Origin: an uncultured Allomuricauda sp.
GTDB taxonomy: Bacteria; Bacteroidota; Bacteroidia; Flavobacteriales; Flavobacteriaceae
Assembly: GCF_937884665.1 (NCBI RefSeq)
Contig: NZ_CAKZYF010000216.1
Coordinates: forward strand, 30,922 to 94,921
Direction of reading: 5' to 3'
DNA length: 64,000 nucleotides
The notes below the pieces were generated by a model. The model did no database searches, was not told where the DNA came from, and saw only the letters and a program-made list of their open reading frames with translations. A program made the position numbers and the translations under genes. Position 1 is the first letter of the stretch. Every line of letters starts with the position of its first letter. Positions 41,190 to 51,117 of this stretch are shown here, piece after piece.

Positions 41190-41681
41190 ATGATGTCCAC
41201 TTACAGTATTGAAAGCGAAGCATTGCCGATAACAATAGTTTTCGAAGTAAAAAAGCTATTGGTATTCAAAGTACGGGGAAAGTTTACACGGACCAGCGGA
41301 GAGGTGTATTTTGAAGAAAACAATCTTGAAAAGTCTTTTTTTGATTTGAAGGTGAATGTAAAATCCATGGATACAGGCAACGCAAAGCGAGAGGTCCATC
41401 TAATGGGCAAAGATTTTTTTGATGCGGAAAAATATGCGACCATAGGCTTTCGGTCCCAAAAAATAAATGCATCCTTGGACGGGTTCTTTTGTACCGGATA
41501 CCTTACAATCAAAGACCTTACCCAAAAAATCGATATAAATTTTCAGCAATCTAGTACCAAAGCCCTGCATGGATTGTTCAAACTTGACAGGAAAAAGTTT
41601 GAGGTCGGCACCCATTTCCCAAATGCAGTTATTGGCACTTCAGTTGTAATCAAGTTTAACCTAGAAATTGGAGCAGATTAA
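41190..41681 (+). CDS. YceI-family protein without signal peptide
   Basis: FFDAEKYATIGFRSQKINASLDGFFCTGYLTIKDLTQKI. Confidence 0.85.
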   Translation: MMSTYSIESEALPITIVFEVKKLLVFKVRGKFTRTSGEVYFEENNLEKSFFDLKVNVKSMDTGNAKREVHLMGKDFFDAEKYATIGFRSQKINASLDGFFCTGYLTIKDLTQKIDINFQQSSTKALHGLFKLDRKKFEVGTHFPNAVIGTSVVIKFNLEIGAD

Positions 41682-41759
41682 CTTTCCATTCAAAATCACC
41701 CGATAGATACTACTGCCTCCGTTGTTTCGCATTCTGGCTACGGAACACCTTCACTTTTA

Positions 41760-41803
41760 GTGAATTAATTCAACAATTAGGTTGAGAATACCTCTTAATT
41801 TCA
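41760..41803 (+). promoter_or_regulatory. Palindrome + -7 promoter of the 41889 gene
   Basis: GTGAATTAATTCAA (41760-41773); TAATTTCA at 41796. Confidence 0.55.
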
Positions 41804-41888
41804 ATGGCGTATCAATAAATGTATGGGTCATTGCTTCTATAGCGAATGACCATTCCGCCAAGTTAAAAACAACCCATAAAAAATAAAT

Positions 41889-42683
41889 ATGAGCACCTTG
41901 AAATCTACAACGACAATTCTAATTTTTACCTGTTTCTTTTCCAACGCACTGGCCCAAACGGATGCTTCGCGCGACAGTTTGGCCTTAAAACTTCAAAACC
42001 CACTAGCCAAATTGGTGGTTTTTCCAGTAAATATCGATTATAACTATGGTTTTGAGCCACATGATGGTTCTAGGGTAACCGTTCAATTAGAACCTGTGGT
42101 CCCTGCAAAACTTAGCGAAAACTGGCGTATGATTCTAAGGGCGGTTGCGCCTTTTGTGACCCAATCCGATATTGTATTTAACGGCGAGAGTGAAACAGGA
42201 CTTCGGGATTTTACCCTAAGCGCTTTCTTCGTTCCAACCCAGTGGTCAAGAAATGGTTTAAGCTTCGGATTTGGTCCGGTAATCTCCCTGCCCACGGCAA
42301 CCAATGATTTTTTGGGGACCGGAAAATGGAGTCTTGGTCCTACTGCCGTGTTATTGAAACAGGCCAATAAGTTGACTGCGGGCATTCTTGTCAATCAGTC
42401 TTGGTCCGTAGCCGGAAATTCTGACCGTGCCGATGTAAGCACTTTTCTGTTTCAGCCCTTTGTTTCCCAAGTCTTCAATAAAGGCTGGTCCGTTTTAGGA
42501 GCTACCGAAATTTTACAAGATTGGAAAAATGACACCACCAATGGAACAGTTTTCGTTCTGGCACAAAAACTGCTGAATTTCGGGAACTTACCTCTACAAT
42601 GCGCCGTGGGGCCTGCAATTCCAGTGGGAAATGGAAATACTTCAGAGTTTGGGTTTCGGATTCGGCTTACGGCAACCCTCTGA
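41889..42683 (+). CDS. Exported outer-membrane/transporter-like protein
   Basis: Signal peptide; NPLAKLVVFPVNIDYNYGFEPHDGSRVTVQLEPVVPAKLSENWRM; alternating beta pattern. Confidence 0.6.
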   Translation: MSTLKSTTTILIFTCFFSNALAQTDASRDSLALKLQNPLAKLVVFPVNIDYNYGFEPHDGSRVTVQLEPVVPAKLSENWRMILRAVAPFVTQSDIVFNGESETGLRDFTLSAFFVPTQWSRNGLSFGFGPVISLPTATNDFLGTGKWSLGPTAVLLKQANKLTAGILVNQSWSVAGNSDRADVSTFLFQPFVSQVFNKGWSVLGATEILQDWKNDTTNGTVFVLAQKLLNFGNLPLQCAVGPAIPVGNGNTSEFGFRIRLTATL

Positions 42684-42751
42684 ATCAAGCCCAGGTTTGT
42701 GTGTAACCAAAGTTCAAAATAGGGTGGTTCAATGAGCCTCCTGTCCATTTC

Positions 42752-42795
42752 TTGAATTAGTTCAACTTTTCTTTTTTGAATCCCAAATAACTTCA
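42752..42795 (+). promoter_or_regulatory. Palindrome + -7 promoter of the 42854-45410 operon
   Basis: TTGAATTAGTTCAA (42752-42765); TAACTTCA at 42788. Confidence 0.55.
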
Positions 42796-42853
42796 TAAGC
42801 AAAGAATTCAACAAGTTAATCGCTTAACCAAAGCATCTTAAAACACTATTACA

Positions 42854-43444
42854 ATGAATACATGTACAATCAGATTACTCTCTGCTTGGTTCTTTTTATT
42901 TCCTGTATTTCTAGTTTTCACATACGGTCAGAATCAAAAAAAAGAACCTCAACGCCCAACATCGTACAGGGCCCAAGAAATGAACCAACCCAATACGGTT
43001 CCCAAAAACTTTCAAACGGAGTTTATTGTAACGAATGAAGAAGGTCGTAGAAAATGCGAATTGCTCATGAAACTCTATAAAATCCTGGAGACCGATCCCT
43101 CTGTAGAAAAAATGTTGCCCTACGTACGAGAAGATTATATCCAACATAATCCCATGTTGGGTGATGGTCCCGAAGCCTTGGCCATGTTTTTTCGAACTTC
43201 AACAAGCCAATATCCGGTAAAAATTGAAGTCCATCGCATTATTGTTGTGGATAATTGGGCTTTCGTGCACCTGAATTTTCGGAATATGGATACCGAAGAT
43301 CCCGACGATTTGGGTAGCGCCGGAGTGGATATCTTCTCATTTGGACCAGATGGTAGACTTGCCGAGCATTGGGATGCGGTTCAATCGGTTCCTGCCTTTT
43401 CTGCGAATCCCCATGGTATGTTACTACAGGTCAAAAAGTTTTAG
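42854..43444 (+). CDS. Exported SnoaL/NTF2-like protein
   Basis: YVREDYIQHNPMLGDGPEALAMFF...DIFSFGPDGRLAEHWDAVQSVP. Confidence 0.75.
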   Translation: MNTCTIRLLSAWFFLFPVFLVFTYGQNQKKEPQRPTSYRAQEMNQPNTVPKNFQTEFIVTNEEGRRKCELLMKLYKILETDPSVEKMLPYVREDYIQHNPMLGDGPEALAMFFRTSTSQYPVKIEVHRIIVVDNWAFVHLNFRNMDTEDPDDLGSAGVDIFSFGPDGRLAEHWDAVQSVPAFSANPHGMLLQVKKF

Positions 43445-43481
43445 AAACCTTTTTTCCCAATCACAATTTAAAAAATGAAAA

Positions 43482-45410
43482 ATGAAAAAAATAACACTGT
43501 TTCTTGTCCTTATCTTCATTGCCTGTGAGCAAAAAGCGCAGAAAGGACCTCAGAATAATGAAGTTTCCATGACGTCCTCATCTTCTTCCGAAATCCCGGA
43601 TAACCCGGACGAATCCATTCCCTATTACGATAGGAACAAGATTGACATAAGCAATCTGAGGGTGTTTTATGAAGGGCTGTTAATGGCAGATCTGATGATC
43701 CATGCAGATGGTATGTTCGACGCCGAGACGAAATGGAGGTTTACGCTTTATCAAATGATAAAAGCAAAAAGTAACCATCATATTGCAAGAAGTGCTTATC
43801 AACTTTCACTAATGGGCGTCCCGCTGAAAGACATTCTTGCAATGTGGTCCCCGGATTACATCGATACGGTAAAAAATCCACGAATAAAGGCTGCTTATGA
43901 ATATTTGAACGTAGCATCCAATTTACCTACAAAGGTCACAGCGGACACCCATGCTGCCCTCCGTATGCACTTTGTTGACAGGCAGATCGCAGAGCTAACC
44001 GATTTAACTTCGATAAATGCCAGTAATGCAGTTCACGACCATATTTTGCCCATTGTCACGGATCAGGAAACTGTGGATTGGGCCGCAAAAAACCTGTCCT
44101 CAGTAGGATGGAAAGTAGGTCTCAACAAAGGCACAAAAACAGAACAGCATAAAAATCCATTCGTCGGCAAGCGATTGGAAACAGCATACCAAGAAATAAA
44201 TTCACAGTGGAAAAGAGATGATCTCTCTGCGGTAAATCCTGATTTTAAAACAGACTGGGTCAATCAGATAACGGGGTATGGCATTCCCCGTATTACGTTC
44301 GATAGAGATGGTGATGGCTTGGAAGACCCTTATGATACGTATCCAAATGACTACAATACATGGAAGAAGCCGGGATTGGAAAAAGAGAATATACCCGATT
44401 CCTCAACACCAAAGTTTGATGTGAGCACCTACGATTATGCATATTTCCAACCCGCAGTCGTCCAAGAAACAAAGTATCCTTATAGTGATAGACATTTATT
44501 TGATGTAGAGTGGACCCGACAATCCTCTTTGGGAACATTGATGATGGATTCGTATTTACTTTTTAGGGATAGAGCTATTACCCTAAAAATGCGATGGGAG
44601 CTGTTCTTTGTCTATCAATTGGCCAGCGGATGCACTCATTGTCAAGTGCACGGCTCATTTGGCGTGTTTCAAGAGTTTGAAAGCGATTACATGAACGACG
44701 AAATCCCGGAAGAAGAATTGCCTGCTGTTATAAACTACATACAGGCCTTAATGGATTTTGAGAGATCTGACTTGTTTTCCAACGCGCAAAAAGCAGCTTA
44801 CCGTCTTGCCAGAGATGCTGGACCTATGCCTTCGAGAACCACCGCTTCCCATATAGAGGAACTCCGGCGCTATTACTCGGATAGAGAAATACAAGAGATT
44901 CTGGCAAATTGTGTGTTAACTGCTTGGTTGGCCACAACCATGCAGTCACAAGCGACGGTAACCGACAGAAAAAGTATGTCCTGGGCCTTGAGAAATCTAG
45001 GTCCAAAAGGATGGAATCCAGGACCACATACCGGCTGGCCCAACGAACAACGTCCCTATCATATGAGTGAGCTCTTGATGGCAGTAATCGGTGATATTTC
45101 CACGGGAGAAGTTCCCGACGCAGCATCTGAATGGTTAGGGGTGAATGTCCCCCTTGCCGTGGACTTCGATAAAGATGGTGTTGAAGATGCTTTCGATGGT
45201 TTTCCAAAAGACCCTACCCGCTGGGAGGACACCGATCGCGATGGTATTGAAGACTCAAAAGATGATGATATTGATGGAGATGGTATATCCAACAAGCAGG
45301 AAATGGCCCAAGGTACTTTTCCATACAAAGCGGAATCTGATGGAGTTGGCGTGGCTGATGGTACTGAAATAGAAGCAGGAACTGATCCCGTAGACCCTCA
45401 CAAGTATTGA
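43482..45410 (+). CDS. Lipoprotein with duplicated carboxymuconolactone-decarboxylase-like domains and TSP3-like acidic repeats
   Basis: Lipobox LIFIACEQ; CTHCQVHG CMD-like motif in the second half; FDRDGDGLEDPYDTYP and DTDRDGIEDSKDDDIDGDGISNKQE. Confidence 0.65.
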   Translation: MKKITLFLVLIFIACEQKAQKGPQNNEVSMTSSSSSEIPDNPDESIPYYDRNKIDISNLRVFYEGLLMADLMIHADGMFDAETKWRFTLYQMIKAKSNHHIARSAYQLSLMGVPLKDILAMWSPDYIDTVKNPRIKAAYEYLNVASNLPTKVTADTHAALRMHFVDRQIAELTDLTSINASNAVHDHILPIVTDQETVDWAAKNLSSVGWKVGLNKGTKTEQHKNPFVGKRLETAYQEINSQWKRDDLSAVNPDFKTDWVNQITGYGIPRITFDRDGDGLEDPYDTYPNDYNTWKKPGLEKENIPDSSTPKFDVSTYDYAYFQPAVVQETKYPYSDRHLFDVEWTRQSSLGTLMMDSYLLFRDRAITLKMRWELFFVYQLASGCTHCQVHGSFGVFQEFESDYMNDEIPEEELPAVINYIQALMDFERSDLFSNAQKAAYRLARDAGPMPSRTTASHIEELRRYYSDREIQEILANCVLTAWLATTMQSQATVTDRKSMSWALRNLGPKGWNPGPHTGWPNEQRPYHMSELLMAVIGDISTGEVPDAASEWLGVNVPLAVDFDKDGVEDAFDGFPKDPTRWEDTDRDGIEDSKDDDIDGDGISNKQEMAQGTFPYKAESDGVGVADGTEIEAGTDPVDPHKY

Positions 45411-45506
45411 TGACCCAATAGTTCAGCCTTTTGATGAATTATATACATGAAATCTTGGATACGTTCATACACTATTTCGGTCACTAACAAGTATCAACAA
45501 ACTACC

Positions 45507-46817
45507 ATGCAACAAACATCGACCTATAACCGCTATTCTTTGAACAGGGCATAATCAAATTCTCTAAAAACGAGGGGCTGCAACAAGGCCATTTGGATTT
45601 TCAATTTCATTCTCCTGTTAACTTTGCTGCCGAACACATCAGCACAGGTGCAAAACAATCAATCCCAAAACCCTGATTCCATTGCATATCGGCAGCCTAT
45701 CGGCAGATTTCCAGATGATGCTGTGGTAACCCGGGGAAGTTTTGATAGATCTATTTCCATCAAAGGTACCCCTGGTGCTTTTAGGGTTGGTGGTTCAGTA
45801 ACCATCAACGCCAACTATGATTTTGATAATTTAGGATTTCAACAAATCAGTTTTCAGCCTTTTATCCCATTGGATGGAACTCCTGAAGATGGAGAAGACC
45901 AATTCGCGATACACGGTCGGCTTACGCGCGTTAATTTTGATGTCCGTTCTCCAACAAAGCTCGGCGAAGCCCGGGTATTTGTAGAATTTGATTTTTTTGG
46001 AGGCACGGGAAACGAATTTGTAAATGACTATAGCCTAAGGTTGCGTCATGCTGTCGCAGAACTTGGGAACTGGAAATTTGGGCAATTCTGGTCTGGTTTT
46101 ATGGATGTATTTGCTCAACCAGAAACTGCCGATCCGGGTGGACCGTTGGCGCTTCCCAGCAAAAGAAATCCAGGAATTTTTTATGTCAATGGAGAACGGT
46201 CCTCCAATGCTTTTGGACTGGGAATCGAAAATCCGACCGCAGATATGATCGGAAATGTTGACGCACAGTTATCCGAATCGATGCCGAGCTTGATAGGTTT
46301 TGTTAAGTTACAGAGAAAATGGGGTTATCTTCGCGTTGCAGGGATGACCTTGCAGCAAAGATCTACTTCTGAAGACAATGTTACCGGCGCTGTAAATGTG
46401 ACGGGGCGCCTAAATTTACCCTACCTCCATGAACTGGATAATTTGGCCTTTGGTTTTCAAACCGGGGAGGGATTTGCTCATTACTATTCTTCGTTCGCTG
46501 TTGGTTTGGATGGTATAATAAACGATGACGGTTCAATTGAGACCACCCAAATCGTAGGAGCCTATGGAGCATACCAGCATTGGTGGACCTCTGTCTTACG
46601 TTCTACGTTTAATGCAAGTTTCTTTGACTTTGACCTACCCACTGGTTTTGACGATTTATCCTATGCGGGAGGATACCGTTTTGGAGGTAACTTGGTATGG
46701 ACGCCCATAAGGGATGCCACATTTGGCCTGGAACTGAACTATGATAAAATCGATACCTTGGGGGGAATGGAAGGAGCTGGACTCCGACTTGAATTCGTGA
46801 GCCGCTTTGATTTCTAA
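45507..46817 (+). pseudogene. DcaP-like outer-membrane porin with in-frame TAA at 45552-45554 ahead of the signal peptide
   Basis: ATG45507 MQQTSTYNRYSLNRA*SNSLKTRGCNKAIWIFNFILLLTLLPNTSAQVQ...; barrel ORF listed from TTG 45624. Confidence 0.5.
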
Positions 46818-46959
46818 ACATTCAAAAATAAAGGTAGAAAAGTGGATTTCGTTTAGAATCAATACGATGGAAAAAATGTAGCGTTAAACCAGGCTTTGCC
46901 CTATTCCCAGGAAAGCGAACTTTTTTAGCACATGCACTGAGGCGAACACTTTAAAGGTT

Positions 46960-47541
46960 ATGATTGAAAAACTTAGGGAGCGGATACAAGAGGTAGCAAC
47001 GGTAAGTGAAGCACTCTGGAATGAGATTCAACTGAACGCAGAAATTGTTTCATTAAAAAAGAATGAAATTCTAATTCCTTATGGTGCCAAAGATAAAAAC
47101 GTTTACGTGATTCTCTCTGGTTGTTTAGAATCTTCATTGCGAATGACAAGTGGAAAATCGCATTCTGTTTGGTTTTATTTTGAGCACTTTTTTGATGTGG
47201 TAGTCGCCATGGACAGCTATTTTATGGATGAACCCACGAAATACCAATTCAGGGCCCTGGAATCTACCACTGTTGTAATTCAGGAGAAAACATTGGTAGA
47301 TTCTTTGTTGGAGCGTTATTTGAGTTTCAATCAATTTTTTCGATATGATATCGCCTATCATCTGGCGCTTATTTATGAGATAAACGCCTATCGATTGACC
47401 CATGCTCCCTTGGACTTTTTTTCCTATTTGAATACGCAGTATAATGCACTTTTTTATAGGATTCCGGCAAACAAAATGGCTGATTTTATCGGGATATCCC
47501 CAGAGTGGTTCAGCAAACTCCAGCGAAGAACCAATTCATAA
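46960..47541 (+). CDS. Crp/Fnr-type small regulator, fourth paralogue
   Basis: RIPANKMADFIGISPEWFSKLQRR. Confidence 0.7.
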   Translation: MIEKLRERIQEVATVSEALWNEIQLNAEIVSLKKNEILIPYGAKDKNVYVILSGCLESSLRMTSGKSHSVWFYFEHFFDVVVAMDSYFMDEPTKYQFRALESTTVVIQEKTLVDSLLERYLSFNQFFRYDIAYHLALIYEINAYRLTHAPLDFFSYLNTQYNALFYRIPANKMADFIGISPEWFSKLQRRTNS

Positions 47542-47952
47542 TTAAGGCTATGATTTTTTTCAGAGCTGACACACTACCAATCTTTGGCGCGTCAAATACA
47601 TACAATCACTGATTAAAGAAAATCAATCAGTTTTTATGGTACTGCCTATAAATTACCAAAACCCTCGGAAAAGAAAACCGCTTAATGCAATAATTGAAGA
47701 TTCCGTAAAACTATCTTTAAAGAACCAACCTAAGATTTCTGCTTGAATATTATTAAGATTTACCATTAAAATAGAAGACAAAAAGTCAAATCGATTATCC
47801 TTTTTCATTTTCCTGGGCCGTCTTTTCAAGTATGGGATTATCAAATGCTTGTTTTGTATTCGGTGATTGATGAGTCGGTTCAGAGGATACTCTCTAAAAT
47901 GAATCAGGGCTATATTGAATTTTAAGGAACCTGTTCGCAAATAAGGGGAATT

Positions 47953-48210
47953 CTAGTCATCCAACAGCTCATTTTCCTTCAAAAATACATCCAGTTCCTT
48001 TGTTGTCGGGTTTTTTAGGTGCTTGTCACCATAGGTTATTGTGGGAAACTTCAGTTTTCCCTCATATAGTGCCCTTACAATCGCTTCTGACTCTGGTTCT
48101 GTTTCTACATTATGGTCATCGAAATGTATCCAAATCGACTGTAAATGATTTCTAAGATTGGCCGACTTCGGACACCAATTCGCTCCATATAACTTCAATT
48201 TTTTATCCAT
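47953..48210 (-). CDS. Glutaredoxin-like protein
   Basis: KLKLYGANWCPKSANLRNHL; KFPTITYGDKHLKNPT. Confidence 0.75.
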   Translation of the reverse strand: MDKKLKLYGANWCPKSANLRNHLQSIWIHFDDHNVETEPESEAIVRALYEGKLKFPTITYGDKHLKNPTTKELDVFLKENELLDD

Positions 48211-49396
48211 CGTTTTTGTTCCTTTTTAATACCTTCAAAAATTGGGGATGAATTTGTTCTGCTTGCCCAACAATGAATGGGGTAACCGACATAAGCAGTA
48301 TTGAAACTGCCAAGAAAATCTGATAATTGTTCTCACTTATCAATTCGTATTTTAACCCACTTTGCGCGAGCACAAAAGAGAATTCCCCAATCTGAGCGAT
48401 AGAGAAACCAACGGCAAACGCCGTTTTCCAATCCAGCTTCATAATTTTCACAGCAAAAATTCCAGCGGTTGCCTTGACCAATAAAGCAAAGAAAAACCAG
48501 AAAATAATCCAGGCCCAATCTGATGTGAAAATTTGCCAGTCCAGCAACATACCCATGGAAATAAAAAAGAAACTCATAAACACATAACGAAAGGGCAGGA
48601 AACACGAAATCGCCATCCGGTGATACTCAGTTTCAGCGATTATCAACCCTGCAATAAATGCACCTAGAGCTAGGGAAAGACCTAATTCCTCCGTCAACAG
48701 AGCTATCCCGGTAACGATAAAAACCAACGCAATTAAAAATACTTCCTGGCTTTGCACCCGCATTACCGTTTTCAGGAAAAAAGGGATAACGTACTTGGCA
48801 AGTACGAAGGCCAATCCACCCATCAAGGCCAACTTACCGACCAACCACAAAAGCGCTTCAACGGGACTACCATCCCCCTGTCCCGCAATAATTGGGGTCA
48901 ACAGCATAAGGGGTACTATCATAATGTCCTGGAACAAGAGCACTGCCAGTATGAATTTTCCATGAGGCGTATTGATTTTGTTGGAATCCTGAAGTACTTT
49001 GACAACGATTGCCGTGCTGCTCAAAGCATACAGGAATCCCCAAAAAAGACTTTCTTCAATAGAGGGTTTCATCATAAGCCAAATCAATCCAGCCGTCAAA
49101 AAGATGGTGAAAAAGACTTGGGCCGCCCCTCCGCCCAAAACATAGTTTTTAATACGCTTGAGGTTGGTGAACGAAAACTCCAATCCTACCGTAAAAAGCA
49201 ACAGTATAATGCCAACTTCGGCATATACCTCTACCTCTTCCATATCTGAGAAGTATTTGCTTGTATTCGGGCTTAACAGGACTCCGGTGATAAGATACCC
49301 TATAATATAGCGGATTTTTAAAAATTTACAGATGATAATTACTGCTGTAGCGACACCAAAAATCGCAAAGAGGTTGAGCAGTATATGATGTTGCAT
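48203..49396 (-). CDS. KefB/CPA2-type cation:proton antiporter
   Basis: LLLFTVGLEFSFTNLKRI; ALSSTAIVVKVLQDSN; LGAFIAGLIIAETEYH. Confidence 0.9.
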   Translation of the reverse strand: MQHHILLNLFAIFGVATAVIIICKFLKIRYIIGYLITGVLLSPNTSKYFSDMEEVEVYAEVGIILLLFTVGLEFSFTNLKRIKNYVLGGGAAQVFFTIFLTAGLIWLMMKPSIEESLFWGFLYALSSTAIVVKVLQDSNKINTPHGKFILAVLLFQDIMIVPLMLLTPIIAGQGDGSPVEALLWLVGKLALMGGLAFVLAKYVIPFFLKTVMRVQSQEVFLIALVFIVTGIALLTEELGLSLALGAFIAGLIIAETEYHRMAISCFLPFRYVFMSFFFISMGMLLDWQIFTSDWAWIIFWFFFALLVKATAGIFAVKIMKLDWKTAFAVGFSIAQIGEFSFVLAQSGLKYELISENNYQIFLAVSILLMSVTPFIVGQAEQIHPQFLKVLKRNKNDG

Positions 49397-49400
49397 GGTT

Positions 49401-49721
49401 TTAAGTTTTTAAGACGTCCTTAATGTCATCAAGCTTTTTGAACATGGCATTTGCAAATGGACACAGGGGCAAAATCTTTAACCCCTTCTCCCTTACCATT
49501 TCAACGAGTGCATAGAGAAGTTTTTTCCCTACAGCACTGCCGCGGTATTCCGCTTCCACTTCAGTATGGTCAATGATTATAAAACCGATTCCTGGTTTTG
49601 AAAAAGACATTACACCTGCCTTTTTACCGTCTATTCGTGCAATGGCGAACCCTTTGTTCTCCCTTTCCTTGATTTCTAATTCCATAAGTTCTTGGTTACA
49701 AGTTCGTATATTTTGATTCAA
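49401..49721 (-). CDS. Small GNAT-like N-acetyltransferase
   Basis: IIDHTEVEAEYRGSAVGKKLLYALVEMVREKGLKILPLCPFA. Confidence 0.8.
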   Translation of the reverse strand: MNQNIRTCNQELMELEIKERENKGFAIARIDGKKAGVMSFSKPGIGFIIIDHTEVEAEYRGSAVGKKLLYALVEMVREKGLKILPLCPFANAMFKKLDDIKDVLKT

Positions 49722-51079
49722 AATTTAAATTCTGCGGTAAATACGGTATGAATTAGGGTGTTGTCCAGCCCACTCTCATTTAAAAAATTTCCTGGAAAAA
49801 TAACATTCCCCTCCAATTCCAAGCTGATGAACTCGTTGACTTCAAAACTGGCAATCGAACCGATTTGATGACCGATAAACCGTTCTCCATTTATTGAAGG
49901 ATATTGCACATTCAGTGGAGGACCGTATACGCCATCCTGTCTTGACCAACGCCAAAAGGCAACATAGTCGAACCCAAAAGTGAATTTACTGCAACCTGTG
50001 TTGAAATAAGGATGAATATCAAAAAGATTTGACGGACCTATCCGAGCAACGCGGCCAAAGTAAGCCCCTCTGGGATACAGACCGTCAAAAGTGTTCAAAG
50101 AATTATCCGAGTTACTGGTGTCCCCGCTGATAGCTTCGGTTTTCAGACCAAAACTACTCTTCGGTCCTAACAGTTTTACGGGAAATTCTATATTAAAGGA
50201 AATGGTCCAAGCACTGATAGCCTGCGCTCCAAAACTCCCGGTTTGAAAAACAAATTCATTATTGTACCTGAGTTTGTCCCAACTTCCAAAATGACGTAAT
50301 CCCAAACTCCAACGGTTGTCATCCGCAGTACCGGAATTCCAAGTTTTCGCCTCTTCTTCTTTGTAAATGGCATAGATATCGGTACTTGTATTTCCTTTCC
50401 AATGTTGGGTCCAGTACACTGTAGCCATTGATTCTTGAAAGTTCAACGCCTCATTGTCGAAAACCCCTTGACCTACTCTGGTGGGGACGGCATAAAATGC
50501 CGTTAACGTTGTGCGATTATCTTGATACTGTAGTTGTGCCATGTCAAAGGCTAGGCGAACATTGGGACCCTCTCGTACGTCAATTAGACGGCCGCTGCCG
50601 AGACGCACGTTCTGGCGCCCAACAAGAAGGTTCCACTTTTCATCAAATCGGTATCGAGCGAACAGTTGGTTAAAACCCAACTCATCTTTATCTACAGGAG
50701 CCAAGTTTTGTTTGCTGGTGATCAAGCTGGAATTCAATTCGACAAACAACTCAAATCCATTGGAGAGATGTATATGCGAATGGAACAGAAACCGGTTTAA
50801 ATACCAAATATCGTCTTGGTCAACTTCTGATGCAAATTCCTCATTGACAAAAGCCTCTGATTGAAACCGATAACTTCCTCCAAAACTTAAATTACTTTGA
50901 TCGCCGAGCTTGATCTGTTTCAGCTTTTTATAGAGCCCTTTCTTTTCATCTGAAGGAATAATAACTTCATCGTTCTGCCGCAGCAAACCAAAGCTAAAGA
51001 CTTCCTCACCATTGCTTTGAGCCTTGCCTTGAAGTGCCCAAAAGAAGAAAACGCTAGTGATTTTAAACCAAGTTTTCAT
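49718..51079 (-). CDS. Alginate-export-family porin
   Basis: YRFQSEAFVNEEFAS; WNLLVGRQNVRLGSGRLIDVREGPNVRLAFD. Confidence 0.75.
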   Translation of the reverse strand: MKTWFKITSVFFFWALQGKAQSNGEEVFSFGLLRQNDEVIIPSDEKKGLYKKLKQIKLGDQSNLSFGGSYRFQSEAFVNEEFASEVDQDDIWYLNRFLFHSHIHLSNGFELFVELNSSLITSKQNLAPVDKDELGFNQLFARYRFDEKWNLLVGRQNVRLGSGRLIDVREGPNVRLAFDMAQLQYQDNRTTLTAFYAVPTRVGQGVFDNEALNFQESMATVYWTQHWKGNTSTDIYAIYKEEEAKTWNSGTADDNRWSLGLRHFGSWDKLRYNNEFVFQTGSFGAQAISAWTISFNIEFPVKLLGPKSSFGLKTEAISGDTSNSDNSLNTFDGLYPRGAYFGRVARIGPSNLFDIHPYFNTGCSKFTFGFDYVAFWRWSRQDGVYGPPLNVQYPSINGERFIGHQIGSIASFEVNEFISLELEGNVIFPGNFLNESGLDNTLIHTVFTAEFKF

Positions 51080-51117
51080 TATTTGGGTTGGTGTCCAACC
51101 CTAGTTTTAGGATTGAC

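Noticed and set aside
37725-45554. Genome-wide TAA recoding to explain both in-frame stops
   Set aside because: Many other genes here end in TAA with sensible C-termini, so TAA is a normal stop codon.
47653-47940. 95-aa minus-strand ORF in the gap after the fourth Crp-like gene
   Set aside because: No recognisable family or promoter; could be noise or a gene remnant.
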